Positions 43,801 to 53,407 of a stretch of DNA of 64,000 bases are shown here, one piece after another. The notes under the pieces are model-generated. The model ran no database searches. It was given only the letters and a program-made list of their open reading frames with translations, and was not told where the DNA came from. This stretch comes from Apoderus coryli. Taxonomy: Eukaryota; Arthropoda; Insecta; Coleoptera; Attelabidae. Each line of letters begins with the position of its first letter. The stretch's first letter is position 1. The translations under genes were made by a program, and so were the position numbers. The stretch is taken from positions 2,486,563-2,550,562 of the forward strand of contig OU452212.1 in assembly GCA_911728435.2 (NCBI GenBank). The letters are read 5' to 3'.

Positions 43801-45724
43801 TTACCCCAAGTAACAATTTAAGTTTTTTAATTGCGGTAAGAACATTTACAAAATATATTTTATAAAACACCCACTGTTTAATAAACAGTTTCACAACGTT
43901 CTTAAAGCTCTTATAAAAATGAAAAAGGCGCAGATTTATAAAACAAATCGACGTTTTAACGGTTCTATAAATGTTACTTGTTGCTATTATACAATAGTTT
44001 TAAGAACGTTTATAAATATCTAATAAAAATTAAAAAAAACTGTTATAAAACAGTTTTATTATAGCTCTGTTACTGGAACAAAACCACATATTTATAGAAC
44101 TATTAAAAAACCGTTATAAACATATTATATAACTGTTTTATAAGCCCCTATTTTTAATATTTTTCCTACCATCATGAAAATATAATTCCGAGTAGCATTT
44201 ACCCCAAGTAACAATTTAAGTTTTTTAATTGCGGTAAGAACATTTACAAAATATATTTTATAAAACACTCACTGTTTAATAAAATTTTTTGCAACGTTCT
44301 TAAAGGCATTATAAAAATGAAAAAGGTGCAATTGACTCTTTTGTGGCTATTATCGGTTTTAGTACGTTTATAAATATCTAATAAAAATTAAAAAAACTGT
44401 TATATAACAGTTTTGGCTATAGTTCTGTTACTGGAACAAAACTACATATTTATAAAACGATTATAAAACTGTTATAAACATGTTATATAACTGTTTTATA
44501 TGCCCCTCAATTTTAACATTTTTGCCACCATCATGAAAATATAATTCCGATTAGTATTTACCACAAGTAACAATTCAAGTTTTTTAATTGCTGTAAGAAC
44601 GTTTACAAAATATATTTATAAAACACCCACTGTTTTATAAACAGTTTCACAACGTTCTTAAAAATGCGCAGATTTATAAAACAAAGCGACTCTTTAACGG
44701 TTCTATAAATGTTGCTTGTGACTATTATACAATAGTTTTAAGAACGTTTATAAATATCTAATAAAAATTAAAAACAAACTGTTATAAAACAGTTTTATTA
44801 TAGTTCTGTTAATGGAACAAAACCACATATTTATAGAACTATTATAAAACTGTTATAAACATATTATATAACTGTTTTATAAGCCCCTCAATTTTAATAT
44901 TTTTGCTACCAGCAGCAACAGTTATAGGATAAAATGTAAGTACATGTATTCTACACCCCATATAAATTTTATTTTACTATTTAATTTTTTGCAAAAACAT
45001 CAGATTTTTGAAAAATTATGGATAGAACAAAAAAATATACTGGGTGTTCCATTAAAAACATTTTTATTTCATAAAAGTTGTATAGTAAGAGTCCTAAATG
45101 TTTAGAATTTTTGTTTTAAAGTCCTAGTCATCACAAAATTGTTATAGTGGGAAATTACCCACAGTTTTTAGATGCAAGAACATTTTCAATAAGTATGGTT
45201 TTTAAGAGATTCTCAAGAATTTGTTTTCTTCTCTTATCAACAAAAAAAAATTATCTTACCAAATATTACAAAGCCAATAATGAAGACAGAGAAGGGAAAA
45301 TAAAGGAACACTAGTAAGATGTTGTTGTTTTACTTTTGTGAATTATATTTATATTTAAAGATTTTTTAGAATTAGACTAATAAAAAAATCCTGAGGAAGA
45401 CAATAACATTTTTGTTGAAACGTGGAGACAAAAAATGAGGAAAAAAATCAAGATTATGTCTATTGAAGCGGCAAAATGCCGAATATTTTTCAAAGTTTTC
45501 AGAAGAATCGTATGGTTACTTTCCCCAAAACTAAGTAATGTTCTTGGCACTGCATAAGGGCGCACACTCGATTAGGCTTGGTACCGACCTGATTATGGTT
45601 TGAAATATAATTAAAATTAAATAAATTAGGCAAGTTAGACATACCTGTCTCGAATAGTCTCGAAGTAATCTGCAATATAATCCACAGCAGCTTTTCCAAA
45701 CTCTCTAAACTCTTCAACATTCAT
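37854..45724 (-). CDS. Second DHPAAS-type Ddc paralogue, complete, six exons
   Basis: A PLP enzyme of the same type as the gene at 22839-35428, on the opposite strand and convergent with it. Exons are 45724-45645, 43194-42960, 40808-40689, 40630-40462, 38945-38820 and 38632-37854 (TAA 37856-37854). All borders are AG/GT and the sum is 502 codons. Exon 1 gives [20 protein letters not shown]. Exon 2 has [17 protein letters not shown], exon 3 [12 protein letters not shown]. Exon 4 carries [12 protein letters not shown], again with Asn where decarboxylases have His. Exon 6 has [20 protein letters not shown] and [19 protein letters not shown] with the Schiff-base Lys. The first three exons have the same lengths (80, 235, 120) as its neighbour, showing a tandem duplication. 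A TATA-like run (plus strand 45804-45814) lies 80 bp before the ATG. DOPAL synthase activity is inferred. Confidence 0.9.
38946..40461. other. Intron 4 of the second DHPAAS-like gene
   Basis: Mostly unrecognised. CCTGGCGAAACGTTG at about 40003 resembles the right half of a decayed hammerhead motif. A GACAGACAGAC microsatellite scrap lies at 40383-40393. Confidence 0.35.
40809..42274. other. Intron 2 of the second DHPAAS-like gene, left part
   Basis: AT-rich intron with an A/G-rich low-complexity stretch at 41690-41770. Apart from the hammerhead motif annotated separately, I see nothing. Confidence 0.35.
41244..41282 (+). ncRNA. Hammerhead ribozyme motif, dispersed type, copy 3
   Basis: The plus strand reads GTTA (stem I), CTGATGA, T, stem II GAGGTA/TACCTC, GAA, palindromic ACATGT, cleavage base A, then TGAC, which pairs with GTTA using one G-T wobble. 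It is followed by TTATTTTGTGGAGCAGACG, matching what follows the 23.4-kb copy. It lies in intron 2 of the second DHPAAS-like gene, antisense to it. Confidence 0.7.
42275..42700 (+). mobile_element. Internally deleted mariner fragment
   Basis: TACGAGGTCTGTTGAAACAA at 42276 looks like a mariner terminal repeat. Downstream, the plus strand reads [19 protein letters not shown], the strand region between the first and second catalytic Asp. The N-terminal part and the distal end are missing. Confidence 0.55.
43560..44915. repeat. Tandem repeat, about 360-400 bp units, rich in small hairpins
   Basis: The marker CTGTTATA(A/T)AACAG occurs at 43641, 44040, 44397 and 44779, giving spacings of 399, 357 and 382 bp. 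Units share TCATGAAAATATAATTCCGA, CATTTACCCCAAGTAACAAT and AAGCCCCTCAATTTTAAT. They contain self-complementary AACTGTTATAAAACAGTT. Located in intron 1 of the second DHPAAS-like gene. No coding potential. Confidence 0.8.
44916..45644. other. Rest of intron 1, with a decayed hammerhead-like motif
   Basis: At 45391-45429 the plus strand has CTGAGGA ... TTGTT GAAACGT, the order of a hammerhead core. However, base 17 would be G and stem I does not pair properly. A TACTGGGTGTTCCATTAAAA repeat end lies at 45038. Confidence 0.35.
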
Positions 45725-46400
45725 TTCGACAATTTACTATTACTTATACTTGTATATCACCACTATTTCTTCAAATTCTCGTTCAAATAATGTAGTTATA
45801 ATTATATAAAAATGCGATAATCTTCTACTTTCACCAGAATGCAGAATACTGGGAATCGGATACAAACCGATTAGATAATCGGTAATTATAATTAATTGTA
45901 AAATTAATTTTTGAATCGGTAATGAAGGAAGAATAATTTATTAAATAAAAACACACGAAGATTTGCGGTCACTTTCACTCACAGTAGCACAAAATTTTTA
46001 ATCTTATTGTTACACAAAATAGAACAATGTCTCTCTGAGTAAACTTCTTGATAGTTGTAGGAAGTACCATCCGTAGTAATCTGAAGTAAGTAGCAAGGTG
46101 ATTACGAATCAAGCCTCCGTCGTGGGTAAATGCTTTTTATACTTATTGGTAATTGTCCAGTTGGATGTTGAGCGTTTTATATTGTTGTAGAAAATAATAA
46201 CAATGGTTGAAATACTTATATAGGGAAGTGATTGTTAAAGATGCCCTTCAAACGATGGTGTATTTTTTGGAATAGAGAGTTATAAAATAATAACTGCTAT
46301 ATAACATTTCAGGTTAATTTTTTATGAATTTACGAGGGATAATAATCAAAATTGTAACTTCTCTAAAGTTCTTGAGATTCTAATATATGAGAAAATTTAT
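45725..46400. other. Upstream flank of the second DHPAAS-like gene
   Basis: Probable promoter region for the minus-strand gene. Beyond one TATA-like run near 45804 I see no clear element. No other gene. Confidence 0.35.
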
Positions 46401-47495
46401 TCTTAGCTTCAGAATAGATTCTCTGAGCATCAACTTGGGTTCTTGAGTGGTCGTTCATGTATTTCTAATTTGGCTGTGTTTTCTGAGAACATATGTTCAG
46501 CTATCGATGATCTCCAGGGGGATTTTTGCAAAGCATTTGACCGTATAGATCACTACATATTGTTGTATAAATGACAGACTTTTGGTTTCTCTTATCGTTT
46601 GGTCAACTTCTTCCGATCATATCTATTCAAACGATTACAGTTTGTAGAATATGAAGGCTTTAAGTCTTTTGTTTTTCCTTCCAGCTCGTGGGTTCCACAG
46701 GGCTCCAATCTCAGTCCTTTGTTGTTCAATATTTTTATTAATGACCTAATTGAGTCTTTTAGGTGTGGTTCCAGCCCATTAATTCCCTGAATGACTGCGA
46801 TCATCTGCAGAATAATTTGACCACTCGGTGTACCTGGTGCACGGAGAATCGTTTAGAGCTTAATGTATCTAAATGCAAGATCGTTAGCAATTCCAGACTA
46901 AAGAACGCATCGAATTTTGATTATCAATTGAACAATGAGTCCTTGGAAAGGCTCAGCGAAATTAAAGATTTTGGTGTTGTCTTCGACAGTGAATTTACAT
47001 TTATCCAGCAGACCGTCAGTCTAGTATTGACCCAATGTTGGGTTGGGTTTTATTATTAGGAATTGTCGGCAATGCAACGATGTTTTCACGGTTAAGCTTT
47101 TGTTAGATCTAAACTGGAATTTGCCGCAATTATATGGAACCCAATATATAGTACTCAGATTAGATCCTTAGAGTCTGTTCAGCGCCGTTTCCTTAAATAC
47201 CTAGCGTATAAAGCCGACCATATTTATCCTCCACGGGGAGTAGATCATGCGTCTTTGCTCTTGCGTTTTAATGAACCTTCTGTCTTGACGAGAAGAAACA
47301 TTCACGCAGTCAAGTTTTTATACAAATTATTGCACTGCGCCGTTGATTGCCCATATCTATTGGGATGTATTAGATTCCATGTTCCGCGATTGGGTGCTCG
47401 ACATCTCGTGCCGTTCACTGTGGGCCCAGCCAGGAGTAATATTTTGTTACAAAGTCCTGTTTACTATATGTGTGATATTTTCAATTGGTCGTGAT
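46401..47495 (+). pseudogene. Non-LTR reverse transcriptase fragment
   Basis: Pieces in several frames: EHQLGFLSGRSCISNLAVF, DFCKAFDRIDHYILL, RSYLFKRLQFVEYEGFKS, WVPQGSNLSPLLFNIFINDL, CTWCTENRLELNVSKCKIV, then LEFAAIIWNPIYSTQIRSLE and SVQRRFLKYLAYKAD. The FADD box is deleted (a gap after FR-CGS). Same family as the fragment at 26421-27229. Confidence 0.8.
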
Positions 47496-47929
47496 TTTGA
47501 CATTCATGACTCAACTTTGTCCGCGATTACTAATAGTTTACGATTATTTTCTTTTAATATTGAACTGTTATTGATCGCATTTATTTTTGTAGTATTTAAT
47601 ATTAATAGTTGTGTCGTGTTTATTTGTTTGAGGAATTGAAAGTATAGGTACTTGCACAGAGAGTGTTAATTTTTTGATTATTTTTGACATGCCGAAATTT
47701 TAATCAATTTTTTTTATTGTTTCCATTTATTGTTTCGTTTTGTAGCGTAGTTACTTGGTTGTTTTTTTTTTGTTTTTTCCTTTTGATTTGATGTTTTTTT
47801 TTCAATTAATTCGGAATTATATTTTTGATTTTCCTGTAAGTGGGTTTGACCTGTTGGGAATAAATGCTTATTATTATTATTATTTTTGCACCATAAGGGT
47901 ATATTTTGCTTTAGAATCGGAAAACAAGG
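47496..47929. other. T-rich tail region, no gene
   Basis: Likely 3' UTR of the preceding element, ending with an AATAAATGC and (TTA)n run at 47861-47885. Confidence 0.45.
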
Positions 47930-48290
47930 TTTCAAGATTCATGAGCATTGCCAACAGCTTTCTGCATCTCCTCAATTACGGTAATAGGGATTTGAATCAT
48001 TTTTAGGTTCTTTTCCAAATTTTTCGGTATTACTCCCATCGAGGATAGTATTATAGGTATTATGTACACTTCCCTCATATTCCCCATGCGCTTTATTTCA
48101 TGTTGAAGCGCTTGGTATTTGTTTAATTTTTCCGTATGTTTTTGTTGCAGATTGTGTGACATCAATTAGATATGTTGTGTGTTTTTTCTTGTCTATTAAT
48201 GTAATATCAGGACGGTTGTGTTCTATTGTATGATCGGTGTAAATTGTTTTGTCCCAATATATATTAAAGTGATCGTTTTTATTATTATTA
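47930..48290 (-). pseudogene. C-terminal domain remnant of a retroelement, PD-(D/E)XK-like
   Basis: The minus strand reads, across frames, WDKTIYTDHTIEHNRPDITL and DKKKHTTYLIDV, then NKYQALQHEIKRMGNMREVY and IPIILSSMGVIPKNLEKN. It is the same domain as at 20745-21045. The RPD-I-L...DKK pattern resembles a restriction-like endonuclease site. Family assignment uncertain. Confidence 0.45.
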
Positions 48291-48626
48291 TTAAAAGGAT
48301 ATCATTGGACACTGGCTGTTCATACAGTTTCCCAACTCAGTTCTGCATTGAATTAAGTATAGAAATAGTCTAAGGATAGATTTCCTATTTTCGCTTCCTA
48401 TGTTTGTTGCAAAAAACATTTCTAATAAATCGGATTCACAAACGCACAGAAAATGTTTATTCCGACAGTGATCTGTATGACATCGGCCAACTTGTTTTAG
48501 AATGCTGATTTATCAGTATAGAAAAAAAAACACAAAAAAACAAAGGAGCTGGCTTTGATGGCATATCGCCTGAGCTTTTTAAAGAAAGAGGACACGCAAT
48601 GTTGGAATATTCTCATGTTTTACATT
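48291..48626. other. Interval, nothing recognised
   Basis: Contains GATGGCATATCGCCTGAGC near 48555, which resembles the reverse transcriptase word G-x-D-G-I-x-P-E. It is too short to call. Confidence 0.3.
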
Positions 48627-48705
48627 GTCTACAGGTTTGATGGCGGCGGACTTCGTATTGCAGTCTACGAAGGTTGAAAAGTCCACCGCCATCAAGTCTG
48701 TAGAC
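48627..48705. repeat. Short hairpin with 27-bp arms
   Basis: GTCTACAGGTTTGATGGCGG (arm 48627-48653) pairs with the complement ending CCGCCATCAAGTCTGTAGAC (48679-48705), with three mismatches and a loop of about 25 nt. It has the size of a pre-miRNA hairpin, but is more GC-rich than its surroundings and sits among transposons. Confidence 0.6.
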
Positions 48706-48846
48706 GATCTCTATTCCCCCCTGTAGTTCATCCTTAACAAACATCAAAAACGACATAGGTGCAATAACACAATCCTGCTTAACGACAGTTTAGAGTTGTT
48801 TATATTTTATTTTCTGAAGAACTCTTATTACGAGTGTTGCCTTTTA

Positions 48847-50088
48847 TATTTCGGGATTAGAGAACAAAAACAAATATTAATCATCGAAAATCACTTTACT
48901 TTTTTTCAAAATATTCCCTATGAAGATCTATACAATGTTGCATGCGTTTGAAGCAATTGTCTAAGCACTTTTGCCACTCTGATTGAGGTATCTCCAAAAC
49001 ATGCATTCTGAATGCAGCAACCGCATCTTCAGGTGTCGAAAAACGTTGACCCCTCAGTTTGTTTTTTACGTACGGGAATAAAAAGAAGTCATTCGGTGCC
49101 AAGTCAGGACTATACGACGGATGACTCATCAAATCGATGTTTTAGGTGCTCAAAAATGCAGTTGTTTGCTCGCCTTGTCGTGGTGAAGAGTGATCCGTCT
49201 TCTGCGGTTGGTTTTCCTGATTTCTTGGAAGACAACTGGCAAATAAATGGTTGTGTACCACTCAAAATTGACTGTTCTGCGTTGTTCTAGTAGTACAGTT
49301 GCGACATGTCCAGTTTTTGCGAAAAAACAGGCGACCATTTGCTTGGAAATGCTTCGTGCGCGAACAACTTTTGTTGGATTTGGCTCATCTTGAAACACAG
49401 TCGACTGCTGTTTACTTTCGGGCTCATACGCGTAAATCTACGACTCATTACCTGTCACGATGTCATAGATGTGCTTCGAAGCACCGCGATCCTATTTTTT
49501 GAGCATTTCTTTCAACCAATCGACACGAGCCTTTTTTTGAGCGATTGACAAATTTGTTTGGGATCCAACGCGAACAAATCTTTTGACAGTCAAATGCTTA
49601 TGCAATATTGAATGTATGCTGGTCCCACTAATGCCTAGGGTTGTCTCAATCTCTTGATAGGTCACATGACGATCTTGCAATATCAGTTCGCGCACAGCAT
49701 CAATGGTTTTGAGAACAACAACTGATTTTGGACGACCTTCACGAAATTCGTTTTGGAGTGAACTACGACCACGATTGAATTCACCATACCATCGATAAAC
49801 ACTGGTCCTTGATGGAGCTTCATCGTCAAAAGTTGAATTAAGTTCATCCATGCACTGTTGCTGAGTTAATCCACGACGAAAGTTGTAAAAAATAATCGCA
49901 CGAAAATGTTCACGATTTACTTCCATTTTTGGGCCGAGATGAATCTTTTAAGTTACTGTAAACAACACAAATAGCGCTCGTATGTCAAAACGTTCTGAGT
50001 ACGTATATAACTTCAAAAATGTCCAACTTTACGATAGAGCTGTCAGTTGCCAGATTGCAACACCAGGGTTGCCAAATCCCGAAATATA
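48847..50088 (-). mobile_element. Mariner element, near full length, inactive
   Basis: The ends share TATATTTCGGGATT (left 48846) and its inverse (right about 50090), giving about 1.24 kb. The minus-strand transposase starts at 49926: MEVNREHFRAIIFYNFRRGL, RTSVYRWYGEFNRGR, FREGRPKS, QEIETTLGISGTSIHSIL. LHHDKAS (second Asp) and SHPSYSPDLAPNDFFLFPYV (third Asp) follow. Stops occur after EMLKK (about 49490), at the Trp of NES-W (about 49440) and near 49150. The first catalytic Asp reads TGNES instead of TGDES, so catalysis is lost. Confidence 0.85.
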
Positions 50089-50479
50089 TACTTAATGTGT
50101 TTTTATGAATTAAAATTTGAAATATTATTAATGGGTCTGGTAAAGTTGGGGACCCACGGAATTTCGCAAAAAATTTTTTTTACTTAAAAACTCTATTGTA
50201 ATAGAACACTTTTTCAAAAAAAAAATTTATGGATAAAGCACATTTGAAGGAAAAAAATGATTTTAAAAGTTGAATAAAACAAGACGTTTACGCAACGCAG
50301 TAGTAAAAATACGCTAATATCATCACACAGTGTTTACAGTGTTGCCAAGTAATTTTATTTTCACTGAGTTTTAAATGTACTGCATTAGTATTGTCTAATC
50401 GTACTTTAAAAACTGAAAGTAATAAATAAACGAAAATAAAAAAATTACCTATTTCACCACCTATAAATATTTAAATGGT
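50089..50479. other. Interval, nothing recognised
   Basis: AT-rich, no coding frame. GGTAAAGTTGGGGACCCACG near 50140 reappears in changed form near 51610, so the two may flank one repeat block. Confidence 0.35.
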
Positions 50480-51100
50480 CAAACTAAAACCTTAACTAAA
50501 ACAAACCCAACTACCCCAACCCACCCAACATAATTCATCCACATTAACCTAACTACCTAACCCAATCTAATCAAACTAACCTAACCCTAACCAACCCAAT
50601 TTAATCACACTATCCCAAACTAACCCAACCTAATCTAACCAAACTACCCCAATATAAGCACACTACCATAAAGTAACTCAAATTAACCCAATATAACTCA
50701 CCCAAACTAAACTAACTACCTAACCCAACCCAATCTAACGGAACTACCCCAATATAACTCACCCAAACTAACCTAACTACCTAACCCAACCCAATCGAAC
50801 GCAACTACCCCAATTTAACTCACGCAAACTAACCTAACTACGCAACCCAACAAACGAAACTACCCGAATATAACTCACCCAAACTAACCTAACTACCCAA
50901 CCCAACAAACGAAACTACCCCAATATATCTCACCCAAACTACCCTAACTACCTAACCCAACCCAAACTAGCGAAACTACCCCAATATAACTCACCCAAAC
51001 TAACCTAACTACCTAACCCAACCCACACTAGCGAAACTATCCCAATAGAACTCAGCCAAACTAACCTAACCATCCAACCCAAGTAACAAAACTATCCAGC
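50480..51100. repeat. CCTAAC-rich tandem repeat, about 61-bp unit
   Basis: Almost purely A, C and T on this strand. Units contain CTCACCCAAACTAACCTAAC, TACCTAACCCAACCCAA and AACTACCCCAATATAA. Between 50697 and 51060 the period is about 61 bp, with 55-bp variants. It is reminiscent of decayed insect telomere (CCTAA) sequence, but has no pure CCTAA run, so a telomere origin is not shown. Confidence 0.75.
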
Positions 51101-51705
51101 CCAACTATAATATTAATTTTAAACTAAGTAATCAGAGCGACTCCAAAGCACTATAATCGCTAGAAGCAAATAAAATACTAATTTGTCTTAACTTGCAGAA
51201 AAATAATTTTTGCGCAAAAAAACATTTGAACGACTCGAATATATATGGCAACATCGCATATAACCTCTATATATTTGTTTGATAGAATTGGTAAATGTAA
51301 ATAAACTTGCAACACACTAACCCTATCTTAATATTTTAGCAAATTTATTTTACTCAAAAAAGGGGTTTAATGTGGTCTGTGCGTCTTCAGTAGGAATTCT
51401 GTGGGTCATCAAGTTTACTAAATAGAAGAATACCCCATAAATAGTTTATATAATTAGCGAGTAATGACGTTTTCTGTTCCAAAAGAAGCGAGGCATTTTA
51501 GATCTTTATTATTTATTTAAGAACAAAAAACTATATGCTCCATTGATTTTTTGGTTTAATTCATCTCTATTTAAGGTCAGCTTTATAAAAAGTTAAGAAA
51601 AAGTGTCAAATTCTGTGGGTCTCCAAGTTTACCAGAACCATTATTAATTTTATTATAAATGGTTTGAATTGTTTTAAGTCATTACAATTTTTCAATATGT
51701 CTCTC
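51101..51705. other. Interval, nothing recognised
   Basis: AT-rich and non-coding. ATTCTGTGGGTC occurs twice, near 51398 and 51612. Confidence 0.35.
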
Positions 51706-52010
51706 TCGTCTCGAAGGATTTTACCTCGTCTCGTCTTGTCTCGAGACGAGACGAGACGAGATGTCTCGCGGCAACTCTAACTCGTACATAGTTATCACAC
51801 CCGATATAGGTCTAGAAGTGAGATAAACACAGCTAGGGCACAAAACACAATTGGTCAAAGAGCATATTACTTCCTGGCTTCTAGAGTTTATTCCACAATT
51901 AGAAATAAAAAAAATGCAAGAGCTAGGATTTGAACCTAGGACTTTCCGCAAGCAAAGCGGGCATTCTGCCACTGCGCTACACGCGTATGATACCCATTAT
52001 GCGAATTACC
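51706..52010 (-). mobile_element. tRNA-derived SINE with palindromic CGAGA tail
   Basis: The minus strand has an RNA polymerase III A box TAGCGCAGTGG (51979-51969) and B box GGTTCAAATCC (51936-51926). A perfect T-arm CTAGG/CCTAG is present, and an anticodon-like arm with loop TTTGCTT. The acceptor stem does not pair and no terminator is in place, so it is not a working tRNA. Its 3' part runs to a CTCGTCTCGTCTTGTCTCGA / CGAGACGAGACGAG palindrome at 51724-51762. A sister piece is at 29.83 kb. Confidence 0.6.
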
Positions 52011-52084
52011 CCCACCTTATAGATATAATTATCAACTATATACCTAAATTTTAAACTCAATTTTCTCAAAAACTTCCAGGTAAA

Positions 52085-53407
52085 TTCTAAAAGTAAGCTA
52101 TTAACCTGAAAAGCGCAAGAGGTCGGTGGAGTCGATTCTTCTGGAATGCCTCAATGTGTGGACCAGCCATAATGATGTTGGTCAGCCTACGGATGTATTG
52201 TATCTGGATTTTGAGAAAGCATTCGACAGAGTGCCATTTGCTCGTTTTTTGCTGAAATTGGAGCATTACGGCGTGCGGGGGGCACTCCTGAGGTGGATTG
52301 ATATGTTTCTTACAAAAAGAATTTTCCAAGTTAGAGCGAATGGTGCATTATCTGCTAAATTGCCGGTCTTGAGTGGTGTCCCGCAGGGGTCTGTACTGGG
52401 CCATTGTTTTTTCTGGCATATATATATATATATCAGACTTAACAAGAACCATCACGTCAAACATGAGCTTCTTTGCTGATGACACCAAATTGTTTTGTAA
52501 CCCACTGCGAGACGATAATGAATTCCAGATCGACATTGATGGGGTAGTGTCCTGGTCGGCGGTTTGGTTGATGAACTTGAATTTGGAGAAGTGTCAGGTA
52601 CTACACATCGGAGCTAATAATCCCAGGACTCCATATTTCATCAATGGAAATGCCGTTAAATCTGTAAATCAGCAGAAGGATCTTGGTGTCATAGTAACAG
52701 CGGATTTGAAGTGGGAGGCCCATATTTCCGCTACAATGAAGAAAGCTAAGAGACTGTGGTATCTGATACAGAGAGCTTTCAAATCGAGATCAAACTCTCT
52801 AATATTGCAATTGTATAAATCGTATGTCAGACCACTATTGGAATATGCCAACAGCGTTTGGTCCCCCTAATTCATTAAGGACATAAAGGCATTGGAAAGG
52901 GTTCAGAGGAGATTCACTAAGCTACCTCATGCACTTAGCCATATGCCATATGAGGAGCGATTGAGGCTTTTAAATTTGACATGTCTTTATGATCGCCGAC
53001 AACGAGGCGATCTAATTCAAACATACAAGATACTTGGTGGCTACTACTCGGTGAATCTCGATGTATTTCATCCTGCTAGAAATCCTAATCTGCGTGGCAA
53101 TAGTAAGAAACTTCACAAGGAGAGATGTGCAGACTTCCTCGGAAGAATTTTATAACAAACAGAGTTGTATATGCATGGAATTCATTACCTGAAGAGGTGA
53201 TAATGGCGCAAACGGTTGACAGCTTTAAGAACAGGCTGGACAATTTCATGGAGGACCATGGCGATCAGTTGGTCCACTACTCGCTATAGAAGATTAGTGA
53301 GAATGACTTCAATATTTCGCAAACCTCAAATTAGGAACTGAGCAACAGTTTCATCGGTTTTACCGTTTACTGTTTTACGACTAATAATAATAATAATAAT
53401 AATAATT
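52085..53407 (+). mobile_element. CR1-like non-LTR retrotransposon, 5'-truncated, three lesions
   Basis: Reverse transcriptase from 52126: VLYLDFEKAFDRVPFARFLL, LSGVPQGSVLG, then SFFADDTKLFCNPL with the catalytic DD. VSWSAVWLMNLNLEKCQVLH, QKDLGVIVTADLKWEAHI and SYVRPLLEYANSVWSP follow. A (TA)n expansion at 52421-52431 shifts the frame. A stop at 52868 (TAC to TAA expected) interrupts WSPYFIKD. A shift near 53140 precedes NRVVYAWNSLPEEV and the true stop at 53287. The 3' end is a (TAA)n tail at 53383-53407, typical of this group. Confidence 0.85.

Noticed and set aside
45391..45429. Active hammerhead ribozyme
   Set aside because: The cleavage base would be G and stem I does not form; kept only as a decayed resemblance.
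50480..51100. True telomere
   Set aside because: Related words but no pure CCTAA run, and unrelated transposon sequence continues on both sides.
51926..51995. Functional tRNA gene (Ala-like anticodon loop)
   Set aside because: A and B boxes and T-arm are present, but the acceptor stem does not pair. The sequence continues into a SINE-type body with a sister copy at 29.8 kb.
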